Assembly: GCA_030430615.1 (NCBI GenBank)
Contig: JAUIKV010000004.1
Span: 1-34,215, forward strand
Source: Bacteroidia bacterium
Lineage (GTDB): Bacteria; Bacteroidota; Bacteroidia; Flavobacteriales; Flavobacteriaceae
Reading direction: 5' to 3'
Length of the DNA stretch: 34,215 nucleotides
This document shows, one piece after another, positions 17,497 to 26,119 of the stretch. The notes under the pieces are model-generated. The model was not told the origin of the DNA and ran no database searches. It was given only the letters and a program-made list of their open reading frames with translations. The stretch's first letter is position 1. Each line of letters opens with the position of its first letter. The position numbers and the translations under genes were made by a program.

Positions 17497-19983
17497 ATGT
17501 CGAAGAATCTAGTTATAGTAGAGTCGCCTGCCAAGGCCAAAACAATCGAGCGTTTTCTGGGCAAAGATTTTGTCGTGGAATCGAGCTTTGGTCATATTGT
17601 TGACTTGCCTTCCAAGGAGTTAGGAGTCAATGTCGAAGGTGACTTTTCACCCAATTACAGTGTTTCCAGCGATAAGAAAGCGGTGGTTAAAAAATTGAAA
17701 TCCCTTGCAAAGAAAGCGGATACAGTTTGGCTGGCAAGTGATGAAGATCGCGAAGGAGAAGCTATAGCCTGGCATCTTTTCGAGCAACTCAAATTGAAGG
17801 ACCTCGACACAAAACGAATCGTTTTTCACGAGATCACTAAAAAGGCTATTCTCAAAGCCATTGAGAATCCGAGAAGCATAGATTACAATCTGGTCAATGC
17901 TCAACAGGCCAGACGCGTTCTCGACAGGCTCGTGGGTTACGAGCTTTCTCCAGTGCTTTGGCGTAAGGTCAAAGGAGGATTGAGCGCCGGACGAGTTCAG
18001 TCGGTAGCTGTTCGATTAATCGTTGAACGGGAAAGGGAGATCGAGAAGTTTGAGCCCGTAGCTTCGTATCGTGTAGTTGGAGAATTTTCTACGGATGAAG
18101 GTTCGAGCTTCCAGGCCAAGTTGCCTCAGAATTTCAAAACCCGAGAGGAAGCAGAAGAATTTTTGCAGTCCTGCGTCTCCGCGACATTCAAAGTGGAAGA
18201 CCTCAGTACCAAACCTGCCAAGAAAACACCAGCCGCTCCTTTTACCACTTCAACACTTCAACAGGAGGCGTCGCGAAAATTGTATTTCCCGGTGGCCAAA
18301 ACCATGATGGTCGCCCAGCGGTTGTATGAAGAAGGATTGATCACTTACATGCGTACCGACAGTGTCAACCTTTCCGGTGATGCCATCAATGAGGCCCAGG
18401 AAGAGATCAAATCCACATATGGACCCGAATTCAGCAAGCCCCGAAACTACTCGACAAAATCCAAAGGCGCTCAGGAGGCGCATGAGGCTATTCGTCCGAC
18501 GAATTTAAGTACCAGGAGCATACAGGCTGACAATGACAAGACACGATTGTACGATCTGATCTGGAAAAGAACCATAGCGTCTCAGATGAGCGATGCTCAA
18601 CTTGAGCGAACCAATGTCCGAATAAGCAACGACAAGAATGAAAAGGTGTTTACCGCCAACGGTGAGGTCATCACTTTTGAAGGCTTTTTGAAAGTCTATC
18701 TTGAAGGAAAGGACAACGATGATGACGAACAGGCAGGAATGCTTCCAAGGTTGAGTCTTAACGAGAATTTGGAGAATCAGAACATAAGGGCTACAGAACG
18801 TTACACAAAACCGCCTTACCGGTATACGGAGGCTTCATTGGTGCGCCAGCTTGAAGAGCTCGGGATCGGCAGGCCATCTACATATGCCCCGACGATTTCT
18901 ACGATTCAGCGTAGAGAATACGTAGTGAAGGGAACGGCAGAAGGAAAGGAAAGATCTTATACTGAATTGGTCCTGTCTCAGGACAAAATCAGTTCAGAGG
19001 TCCTCACTGAAACTGTTGGAGCCGATAAAGGCAAGCTCATGCCCACAGACATAGGGAAGATCGTCAACGATTTTCTTGTGGAGAACTTCAGCGACATTCT
19101 CGATTACAGCTTCACAGCCAATGTTGAAAAAGAATTTGATGACATTGCTGAAGGCAAGGGGAATTGGACTGAAATGATCAAGGAATTCTACGGCAATTTT
19201 CACGATCAGGTAGAGGACGTAGCACAAAATGCGGATCGCGCCAAAGGGGAAAGGCTCCTCGGTGTGGATCCGGAGTCGGGGAAGAATGTTTACGCCCGAT
19301 TGGGCAGGTTTGGCGCCATGGTGCAGATCGGTGAGGCCACAGATGAGGAGAAACCGAGGTTTGCAAGCCTGCAAGGCGAGCAGACGCTGGACACAATTAC
19401 CTTCGAAGAAGCCATGGAACTGTTCAGGTTGCCTAAGGATCTTGGGAAGTTCGAGGAACAGGAGGTCATAGTCGCCAATGGTCGGTATGGACCATATATA
19501 AGATTTGGAAAGAGTTTTATTTCGCTTGACAAAGATGAGAACCCACTCTCTGTAGACATGGCCAGGGCCATTGAACTGATCGAAAAGAAACGCAAAGCCG
19601 ATGCCCCGATTGGTGAATATGAGGGGATGCCCATTCAAAAAGGTGTAGGGCGCTTCGGACCTTTCATCAAGTGGAACAACACATTCATCAATGTGAACAA
19701 AAGCTATGATTTCGACAACCTGACCCAGCAGGATCTCGAGGATCTGATCGAGACCAAGAAAAGAAAGGACAGGGAGAAGGTCATTCACAATTGGGAAGAG
19801 GAAGGCATCCGGGTTGAAAAGGCGCGATGGGGAAGGCACAACATCATCAAAGGGAAGACGAAAATCGAGCTGCCCAAAACTGTGGACGCCCAGGTCCTCA
19901 CTCTCGAGGAGGTGCAGGATCTTCTCGAGAAGAATGCTCCGAAAAAAACCAAAGGCCGCCGTAAGGCAGTGAAGAAGAAGTAA
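17497..19983 (+). CDS. topA: DNA topoisomerase I (type IA)
   Basis: Relaxes negative supercoils by a single-strand break and a 5'-phosphotyrosine link. The Toprim domain opens the protein with the catalytic Glu9 in VIVESPAKAKT and DEDREGE at residues 82-88. The active-site tyrosine is Tyr284 in GLITYMRTDS. The 828-residue length is normal. The C-terminus lacks four-cysteine zinc fingers and instead has repeats of the GRYGPYIRFGK / GRFGPFIKWNN / ARWGRHNI type (about residues 655-780), the topoisomerase C-terminal repeat found in many non-proteobacterial TopA. It ends in a Lys-rich tail. The gene stands alone, with its own promoter box and a strong terminator. Confidence 0.98.
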   Translation: MSKNLVIVESPAKAKTIERFLGKDFVVESSFGHIVDLPSKELGVNVEGDFSPNYSVSSDKKAVVKKLKSLAKKADTVWLASDEDREGEAIAWHLFEQLKLKDLDTKRIVFHEITKKAILKAIENPRSIDYNLVNAQQARRVLDRLVGYELSPVLWRKVKGGLSAGRVQSVAVRLIVEREREIEKFEPVASYRVVGEFSTDEGSSFQAKLPQNFKTREEAEEFLQSCVSATFKVEDLSTKPAKKTPAAPFTTSTLQQEASRKLYFPVAKTMMVAQRLYEEGLITYMRTDSVNLSGDAINEAQEEIKSTYGPEFSKPRNYSTKSKGAQEAHEAIRPTNLSTRSIQADNDKTRLYDLIWKRTIASQMSDAQLERTNVRISNDKNEKVFTANGEVITFEGFLKVYLEGKDNDDDEQAGMLPRLSLNENLENQNIRATERYTKPPYRYTEASLVRQLEELGIGRPSTYAPTISTIQRREYVVKGTAEGKERSYTELVLSQDKISSEVLTETVGADKGKLMPTDIGKIVNDFLVENFSDILDYSFTANVEKEFDDIAEGKGNWTEMIKEFYGNFHDQVEDVAQNADRAKGERLLGVDPESGKNVYARLGRFGAMVQIGEATDEEKPRFASLQGEQTLDTITFEEAMELFRLPKDLGKFEEQEVIVANGRYGPYIRFGKSFISLDKDENPLSVDMARAIELIEKKRKADAPIGEYEGMPIQKGVGRFGPFIKWNNTFINVNKSYDFDNLTQQDLEDLIETKKRKDREKVIHNWEEEGIRVEKARWGRHNIIKGKTKIELPKTVDAQVLTLEEVQDLLEKNAPKKTKGRRKAVKKK

Positions 19984-20006
19984 AACCAGCAGAATATTTG
20001 ATTTTT

Positions 20007-20046
20007 AGTCCCACCGGCTCATGCCGGTGGGACTTTTTATTTTTTA
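20007..20046 (+). terminator. Intrinsic terminator after topA
   Basis: AGTCCCACCGGC, loop TCAT (20019-20022), GCCGGTGGGACT: a perfect 12-base stem followed by a T-rich tract. It lies 23 bases past the topA stop. Confidence 0.92.
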
Positions 20047-20112
20047 TGAACAGTATTCTTAGGAGGCTATGGATTTTATTTACTTTGCGATTTAAATATT
20101 GAACCTGTACGC

Positions 20113-21270
20113 ATGAGTCTGGACCTCCTTATCCCCGTAGAAGAACTGGCTGTGGCACATACAGCGTTGCAATCTGATCTTAGCCTGGGCAACCGCATCG
20201 GACTGCATACCCGACAAGAAGGCTTGCCTGACTTGAAAGGAGCCTCGCTGGCCATAATTGGCATACTGGAAGGTCGAGGTGCGGCAGACAATCTGGGAAC
20301 GGGAAAAAATCTCGAGCTTGTCAGGAAATACCTGTACCAGATGTTTCCGGGGAACTGGCACAGCAAAATAGTCGATTTGGGTAACATCCAAAAAGGCAAG
20401 GAGGTGTCAGACACCTATTATATAGTCAAAGAGGTTCTCTCTGAGCTTATCCGGCAGAATGTGGTTCCAATCGTCATAGGTGGGAGCCAGGATCTGACTT
20501 ATGCCAATTACCGCGCCTACGACAAGTTGGGTCAGCCCGTGAACCTGGTCTCCGTTGACAACAGGTTTGACCTGGGGGAACTCGATCCCAAAATCAACTC
20601 CTATAACTACCTCCACCATATTATAATGGACAAGCCCACCAATCTGTTCAACTTCAGCAACCTGGGTTTTCAAACCTTTTTTAACTCTCAGGAAGAGATA
20701 GACCTGATGGACCGCTTGTTTTTTGACGCCTACCGCTTAGGGGAGATCTCCTCTGACCTGACCCAGGTGGAACCGGTCCTGAGGGATGCCGATATGGTGA
20801 GCATAGACCTTGGATCGATTCGAATGGGAGATGCCCCGGGAAACAACAATGCGGCACCAAACGGGTTTTACGGTGAGGAGATCTGCGCAATCTCCCGCTA
20901 CGCAGGACTGAGCAGAAAGGTGTCTTCGTTCGGAATCTATGAGTACAACCCGAAGCACGACCAGCGTGAGCAGACTGCTCACCTGATCGCCCAAATGATC
21001 TGGTATTTCATCGAGGGCTACAACCTTCGCATCGATGAGTTTCCGTTCGAGTCGAAGAGGAACTACAAGAAGTATATCGTCATGGTCGAGAATGAAACCA
21101 TCAATTTCTTCAAAAGCGATAAAAGCGAAAGATGGTGGATGGAGATCAACTACACCCATAATAAAACCGAGAAATCTACGTTAATACCCTGTGCGTATCA
21201 AGATTATTTGACAGCAAGTAATCAGATATTCCCAGAAAGATGGTTAAAAACATTTAGAAAATTGAATTAG
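20113..21270 (+). CDS. Arginase/formimidoylglutamase-fold protein with degenerate metal site
   Basis: A 385-residue ureohydrolase-fold protein; the closest named family is formimidoylglutamase (HutG-like). The three metal-ligand segments align but are altered. GGDHS is GGSQD, so the histidine is lost. DAHxD is DNRFD in VSVDNRFDLG, so the second histidine is lost while both aspartates remain. The SxDxDxxDP segment reads VSIDLGSIRMGDAP, so one aspartate is kept and its partner is missing. A two-manganese centre is therefore unlikely, and the protein is better seen as a pseudoenzyme. About 70 C-terminal residues (from about 310) extend beyond the fold. It lies 156 bases before gldK, same strand. 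A link to secretion or gliding is inference from position. A weak -7-like TTACTTTG lies near 20079-20087. Confidence 0.8.
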   Translation: MSLDLLIPVEELAVAHTALQSDLSLGNRIGLHTRQEGLPDLKGASLAIIGILEGRGAADNLGTGKNLELVRKYLYQMFPGNWHSKIVDLGNIQKGKEVSDTYYIVKEVLSELIRQNVVPIVIGGSQDLTYANYRAYDKLGQPVNLVSVDNRFDLGELDPKINSYNYLHHIIMDKPTNLFNFSNLGFQTFFNSQEEIDLMDRLFFDAYRLGEISSDLTQVEPVLRDADMVSIDLGSIRMGDAPGNNNAAPNGFYGEEICAISRYAGLSRKVSSFGIYEYNPKHDQREQTAHLIAQMIWYFIEGYNLRIDEFPFESKRNYKKYIVMVENETINFFKSDKSERWWMEINYTHNKTEKSTLIPCAYQDYLTASNQIFPERWLKTFRKLN

Positions 21271-21426
21271 TACACACTAAAGCAGGTTTTTTAACGTTCT
21301 TAGGGAACAAAAGCACAGTTTTTGTGTGGAATTTTATTTGATTTTTTTGGAATAAATATTCAAGTAAAAGTTAAGCTAAAATTGTTTAAGAGTAACAATA
21401 ACATCTTATTAGTAAAGTAAAAAATT

Positions 21427-22824
21427 ATGAAAAAGTTATCCCTAATCCTAACACTGTTTGTTCTGATACTTTTGAGCAGTTGTAAGTCTGGAAATGACAG
21501 AGGCCAACTGGTAGGAGTCAGTGCGAACAAAAAATTCTTTCCTGAAAAACCTTACGGAATGGTTTTGATTCCTGGAGGTGCATTCACGATGGGTAAAGGT
21601 GATGAGGATGTTGCGGGAGCGTTTAGTGCCCCTTCGAGAACCGTTACGGTGAGACCATATTATATGGATGACACCGAGATCACCAACAGCGAGTATCGCG
21701 AATTCGTTTTTAGGGTTAGAGATTCTATCCTGAGGACGAAACTGGCCATTTTGGCTGAAGAGGCTTCGATCGGTGGAAGTGAATCCATTGAACAGAACAA
21801 GGGCGATCTCTCGGGAATTTCAAAATATGCGTTCAAAGAGCAGGACAGCGCAGACAATGCGTACTACAAATACATGATGGACAACTACGGTAGTCTGGGA
21901 GATATCAACTCGCCTACCGAAGGAAGATATTTGAATTGGGACGTGGAATTGGTATGGGATACCAACGAATTCCCAGATGAGTATTACGCCGAGGCTATGG
22001 ACAGCATTTACCTGCCAGTTGACGAGGCTATGGAGCGCAAGCGCAGAATTGACACTAAAAAGCTCAAGTATGTCTACATGACTTACGATCAGGCTGGAGC
22101 TGCCAAAAGAAGCGGGAATCCAAAAGATTTTCTCAAGAAGGTTGAAGTTGAGGTATATCCTGACACTGCGGTTTGGGTGAAGGACTTCAACTACTCGTAC
22201 AACGATCCGATGCACCAGGATTATTTCTGGCACCAGGCTTACAATGAGTATCCTGTAGTAGGTGTTACCTGGAGTCAGGCCAAAGCGTTCTGTAACTTCA
22301 GAACGGATAAAAGAAACAACTTCCTCGCCGGGCGCAAGAAAGGAGCTTCCGGAAGAGAGCCAAGCTTCCGATTGCCAACTGAGGCAGAATGGGAGTATGC
22401 GGCACGCGGCGGACTGGAATATGCAAAATACCCATGGGGTGGACCTTATACAATGACCGACAGAGGTTGCTTCCTGGCAAACTTCAAGCCTGAGAGAGGT
22501 AACTATGCGGCTGACGGCGCCCTTTACACAGTGGAGGCAAAGTCTTACAACGCGAACGATTACGGACTGTACAACATGGCCGGTAACGTTTCGGAATGGA
22601 CCAATACAGCGTATAACCCTTCATCGTATTACCTCGGATCGACCATGAATCCAAACGTTGTTGACAATGACAACCAGCGAAAAGTAATCCGTGGAGGATC
22701 CTGGAAGGACGTAGCCTATTTCCTCGAAGTGGGAACCCGTGACTACGAATACGGCGACTCAGCGAGAAGCTACATCGGATTCCGAACCGTTCAGGACTAT
22801 ATGGGAACAAAAATTTCAGACTAA
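21427..22824 (+). CDS. gldK: Gliding motility / T9SS lipoprotein GldK
   Basis: Outer-membrane lipoprotein that, with GldN, forms the periplasmic ring of the type IX secretion system (PorK in Porphyromonas). The signal peptide ends in LLSSC with lipid-modified Cys19. Residues from about 40 onward form an FGE-sulfatase fold: VLIPGGAFTMGKGDED, DDTEITNSEYREFV, FRLPTEAEWEYAARGG, GNVSEWTNTAYN, RGGSWKD and IGFRTVQ. The catalytic cysteines of true formylglycine-generating enzymes are absent, as expected for a structural GldK. The 465-residue length is usual. The 156-base AT-rich leader holds the promoter, but I see no exact TAnnTTTG box. It heads gldKLMN. Confidence 0.95.
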   Translation: MKKLSLILTLFVLILLSSCKSGNDRGQLVGVSANKKFFPEKPYGMVLIPGGAFTMGKGDEDVAGAFSAPSRTVTVRPYYMDDTEITNSEYREFVFRVRDSILRTKLAILAEEASIGGSESIEQNKGDLSGISKYAFKEQDSADNAYYKYMMDNYGSLGDINSPTEGRYLNWDVELVWDTNEFPDEYYAEAMDSIYLPVDEAMERKRRIDTKKLKYVYMTYDQAGAAKRSGNPKDFLKKVEVEVYPDTAVWVKDFNYSYNDPMHQDYFWHQAYNEYPVVGVTWSQAKAFCNFRTDKRNNFLAGRKKGASGREPSFRLPTEAEWEYAARGGLEYAKYPWGGPYTMTDRGCFLANFKPERGNYAADGALYTVEAKSYNANDYGLYNMAGNVSEWTNTAYNPSSYYLGSTMNPNVVDNDNQRKVIRGGSWKDVAYFLEVGTRDYEYGDSARSYIGFRTVQDYMGTKISD

Positions 22825-22883
22825 CTACAACTGAAGAATCAAAATAGAAAAAAGCAAATCAATAATTATTAAAGACAAGAATT

Positions 22884-23513
22884 ATGGCACAATCAAAAGC
22901 AAAAAAGAAGATGTTCAACATGGCCTACGGCCTTGGAGCAGCAGTCGTTATCCTGGGAGCTCTGTTTAAAATTGCTCACTATCCTGGAGGAACGGAAATG
23001 TTAACAATCGGGATGGTCGTGGAGGCGTTGGTATTCGCACTCTCAGCCTTCGAACCTGTAGAAGAAGATCTGGACTGGACGAACGTCTATCCTGAGCTGG
23101 TAGGTGGAGAGGCCAAGGATAAAGAACAAGCCAAAGACTCGCAGAGTCTGTTGTCTCAAAAACTCGACGATATGTTGGCAGACGCGAATCTGGACGCTGC
23201 GAAAATGGAAAGACTCTCGAACAGCATCAGCAGCTTTGCAGAAGCTTCAGAAGGCATCAAGCCGGCTACAGACTCAATCGCGGCCTCGAACCGTTATGCT
23301 GAGCAGTTGTCAGTTGCGGCCATCGAGCTTGAGTCATTGAACAGCATGTACATGATCCAGAAGGAACATGCACAGAAGCAGGCTGAACTGAATCAGGAAA
23401 CCCTTGAAAACGCTGAAATACTGAAGGAGCAGATGCAATCTCTTGCTACGAATCTTTCATCGCTTAACGGAGTTTACGGTGGTATGCTATCCGCTATGTC
23501 AAACAGAGCTTAA
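22884..23513 (+). CDS. gldL: Gliding motility / T9SS inner-membrane motor protein GldL
   Basis: Inner-membrane stator of the proton-driven T9SS/gliding motor, partner of GldM. The 209-residue protein has two transmembrane helices near the N-terminus (about residues 12-31 and 38-57) joined by the short loop HYPGGTE. Helix 1 carries Lys29 and helix 2 a buried Glu47 in GMVVEALVFALSAFEP; this glutamate corresponds to the residue implicated in proton coupling in the F. johnsoniae motor. The remainder is a cytoplasmic domain with predicted coiled-coil helices. It lies 59 bases after gldK and 52 before gldM. Confidence 0.95.
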   Translation: MAQSKAKKKMFNMAYGLGAAVVILGALFKIAHYPGGTEMLTIGMVVEALVFALSAFEPVEEDLDWTNVYPELVGGEAKDKEQAKDSQSLLSQKLDDMLADANLDAAKMERLSNSISSFAEASEGIKPATDSIAASNRYAEQLSVAAIELESLNSMYMIQKEHAQKQAELNQETLENAEILKEQMQSLATNLSSLNGVYGGMLSAMSNRA

Positions 23514-23565
23514 TTAGTTACTGGTTTAACAACTTCAATTACTAACCCTATAAAAACTAATTAGA

Positions 23566-25110
23566 ATGGCATCAGGAAATTTATCACCACGGCAAAAAAT
23601 GATCAATTTGATGTATCTGATCTTCATCGCGATGTTGGCCATGAATATGTCAAAGGAAGTCTTACAAGCCTTCGGTTTAATGGATACCAAGCTGGTTTCA
23701 GCCAATGAGGCTGCAACGGCCAGGAACGACCGGTCGTACGAGGACCTCGCTTTGAAAGCAGTGGAACAGTCCGAGAAGTATGGCGATGAGAAGGTAAAGG
23801 CCGACAAGGTAAAAGCTTTGTCGACTGAATTTTACCAATACATCGAGAACATCAAAGATGAAATGAAGGCCACGGTGGATGATCCAACGGATTATCAAAC
23901 CATGGATTCGGGAAAATTCCTGGATGAAAAGTTCTTCAAAGGAGATGACGGAAATTACAAGGAAGAAGGACAAGCCTTTTTAGACAATATAAACAACTAC
24001 CGCGCGGAGATAGTCAACGTGCTTGGAGATGGGAACGAGAACATCAAGAATGATGTTGTCAATCGATTCTCTACGGATAAGGTGACCAACAGAGAAGGAA
24101 AAGAAATTTTCTGGTTGGACTACAACTACAAGGGTTTCCCTTTGGTTGCATCGATCACAAAGTTGACACAGATCCAGGCGGATATCAAGACGACAGAATC
24201 TCAGATCCTTGGCGGAATGCTCCAGGGTCAGATGGCGAGTGACGTCTCTATGAAAAATTATCAGGCGATCCTGATTCCTAAGACTCCTGCGACTTTGCAA
24301 GGTGAGAATTTTGAGGGTAAGATTGTGCTAGGCCGATATGACGGTTCCTTGAAGCCAACCAGAGTAGAGATCAATGGAAGGGAAATCACCGAATTCGAAG
24401 GTGGTGGAGCGCTTCTCAACTTTCCTTCCGGAAATGTAGGAGAGAATGAAATCAAAGGTAAATTCATCTTTATGGAGAACGGCGAGCCTGTCGAGATTCC
24501 AATCGAGACTTCGTATGCTGTTGTGGCCAAGCCGAACAGTGCCGTAATCTCAGCAGACAAGATGAACGTAGTATACCGAGGGGTTGAGAACCCGATTACT
24601 GTTTCGGTACCGGGTGTTGCTGACAACGCCGTCAAAGCGAGCGCCCCGGGATTGAGAAAAGTGAAAGGTATTGGAAAATACATGATGGCACCTGGTAAAG
24701 GCAGAGAGGTCAAGATCAATGTGACTGCCAAGCTTCCTGACGGAACGCCAATCTCTTCAAGCCAGATGTTCAGAATCAAGGACATTCCTGCTCCTGTTGC
24801 GGCGGTGCGTGGAGAGTACGGGATGATCAAAATGCCTAAGAGCACGCTTCAAAAGGCGACTATCAGCTCTATGCTGCCTGACTTTGTGTTCGATCTTACC
24901 ATCAACACTACCGGGTTTAGTGTAAAAGTGCCAGGTCAGCCAACTGTGCAAGTGAGAGGCGACAAATTCGATGCAGCGGCAATCCGTGTGTTGAACAAGG
25001 CCAGAAGAGGAGATGTTGTCATTATCTTTGACATCAAACAAAAGCTGCAAGGCAACTCAGGGTATTACCTGAAAAATGCCTCACCGGTAAACGTAGAAAT
25101 AACAAACTAA
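23566..25110 (+). CDS. gldM: Gliding motility / T9SS motor protein GldM
   Basis: Rotor-shaft-like partner of GldL. The 514-residue protein begins MASGNLSPRQKMINLMYLIF, with a single N-terminal membrane helix (about 12-30) preceded by Arg9, the position that pairs with the GldL glutamate in the solved motor. A long helical segment (about 35-120) follows, then beta-rich periplasmic domains with repeated NPITVSVPG-like and KGREVKINVTAKLPDGTPI strands that reach toward the GldK/GldN ring. Length agrees with other GldM (about 515). The gene is 13 bases before gldN. Confidence 0.96.
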   Translation: MASGNLSPRQKMINLMYLIFIAMLAMNMSKEVLQAFGLMDTKLVSANEAATARNDRSYEDLALKAVEQSEKYGDEKVKADKVKALSTEFYQYIENIKDEMKATVDDPTDYQTMDSGKFLDEKFFKGDDGNYKEEGQAFLDNINNYRAEIVNVLGDGNENIKNDVVNRFSTDKVTNREGKEIFWLDYNYKGFPLVASITKLTQIQADIKTTESQILGGMLQGQMASDVSMKNYQAILIPKTPATLQGENFEGKIVLGRYDGSLKPTRVEINGREITEFEGGGALLNFPSGNVGENEIKGKFIFMENGEPVEIPIETSYAVVAKPNSAVISADKMNVVYRGVENPITVSVPGVADNAVKASAPGLRKVKGIGKYMMAPGKGREVKINVTAKLPDGTPISSSQMFRIKDIPAPVAAVRGEYGMIKMPKSTLQKATISSMLPDFVFDLTINTTGFSVKVPGQPTVQVRGDKFDAAAIRVLNKARRGDVVIIFDIKQKLQGNSGYYLKNASPVNVEITN

Positions 25111-25123
25111 TTCCACTAGTATT

Positions 25124-26020
25124 ATGAAATTGAAAAGTTTAATCATAGCAGTTATAGGTTTATTGTCTGTCGGGTCCATGCAGGCTCAGGCGAACCTGCT
25201 GAACGCGAAGATTCCCGAACAGATAGGAATGAAAACGCCGGAGCAGCTTGCCGCTGACAATGATCAACCACTGCCTTACGGATATATCGATGACCGCGAC
25301 ATACTTTGGTCAAAGGTGGTTTGGGAATACGTTGACCTGAATGAGAAGATCAACATGCCGTTTTACTATCCAGTAGACACGAGCAATATAAGCTCAAACA
25401 GAAGGTCTCTTTACGACACCTTGCTGAGAGGAATCAAAAGCGGAGAGATCATCGATGTGTATGACGACTCCTATTTTGAGGACAAGCTTACCCTGAAGGA
25501 TATTCAGGGAAGACTCTCGAGAATAGATACTTCAGATGCAGGTATCGAGCGCCTGAATGCGGGAGAGATTCTTACGGATGAGTATGTAGACCGCAGGGAC
25601 ATCACGGCAGCCGATATTGAAGGTTTCCGAATCAAAGGCGTCTGGTACTTTGACAAGCGCCAGGGAGAGCTCAAGTACAGATTGCTTGGGGTGGCTCCGG
25701 TGGCACCCGATGTGAACTTCATCGACGCTGAAGGCGCGCAGGATGAACTCATCGAGCTGTTCTGGGTATGGTACCCGGGAGCGCGTTACTCAACGCATGA
25801 CATGAAAGTGTTCAATCAAAAGAATTCAGCCTATCCGCTGTCTTACGATCACTTGCTGAATGCGAGAAGGTTCAATGCGATCATCTACAGAGAAGAGAAC
25901 ATTTACGGTAACAGAGACGTTGCTGAGTACATTAAAGGCAATTCCCTCTTTCAGGTGTTGGAATCCGACAAATTGAAAGAAGATATTCGAGATAGGGAGC
26001 TCGATATGTGGAATTACTAA
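25124..26020 (+). CDS. gldN: Gliding motility / T9SS periplasmic ring protein GldN
   Basis: Forms the periplasmic T9SS ring with GldK (PorN family). The 298-residue protein has a Sec signal peptide (MKLKSLIIAVIGLLSVGSMQ) cut near AQA, no lipobox, then the family pattern IDDRDILWSKVVWEYVDLNEK, RRDITAADIEGFRIKGVWYFDK and LFWVWYPGARY. Last gene of gldKLMN; a strong terminator follows, so the four genes with or without the upstream arginase-fold gene form one unit. No gldO paralogue is present here. Confidence 0.95.
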   Translation: MKLKSLIIAVIGLLSVGSMQAQANLLNAKIPEQIGMKTPEQLAADNDQPLPYGYIDDRDILWSKVVWEYVDLNEKINMPFYYPVDTSNISSNRRSLYDTLLRGIKSGEIIDVYDDSYFEDKLTLKDIQGRLSRIDTSDAGIERLNAGEILTDEYVDRRDITAADIEGFRIKGVWYFDKRQGELKYRLLGVAPVAPDVNFIDAEGAQDELIELFWVWYPGARYSTHDMKVFNQKNSAYPLSYDHLLNARRFNAIIYREENIYGNRDVAEYIKGNSLFQVLESDKLKEDIRDRELDMWNY

Positions 26021-26041
26021 TTATTGAGTTAATAAAGAAGG

Positions 26042-26069
26042 ACCCCTGCTGTGAAGCAGGGGTTTTTTT
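26042..26069 (+). terminator. Intrinsic terminator after gldN
   Basis: ACCCCTGCT, loop GTGA, AGCAGGGGT followed by six T residues. It lies 21 bases after the gldN stop. The longest open frame of the next gene begins inside this hairpin, so that start is rejected. Confidence 0.92.
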
Positions 26070-26075
26070 ATGTCT

Positions 26076-26083
26076 TATCTTTG
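26076..26083 (+). promoter_or_regulatory. -7 promoter box for the FAD oxidoreductase gene
   Basis: TATCTTTG, a perfect TAnnTTTG match, seven bases downstream of the gldN terminator T-run. Transcription would begin near 26090, which supports the GTG start at 26120. Confidence 0.5.
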
Positions 26084-26119
26084 GGGTCGGAAAAGGCAGA
26101 TGCCTTACAATTTCAACGT

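Noticed and set aside
18994-19839. 281-codon open frame on the minus strand over topA
   Set aside because: It lies wholly antisense to a clear topoisomerase gene and its product has no recognisable motif; the sense protein is conserved over the same bases.
20061-20095. AGGAGG followed by an 8-codon frame (ATG 20069) before the arginase-fold gene
   Set aside because: The spacing of two bases is too short for a ribosome-binding site and Bacteroidota rarely use strong Shine-Dalgarno sequences; most likely chance.
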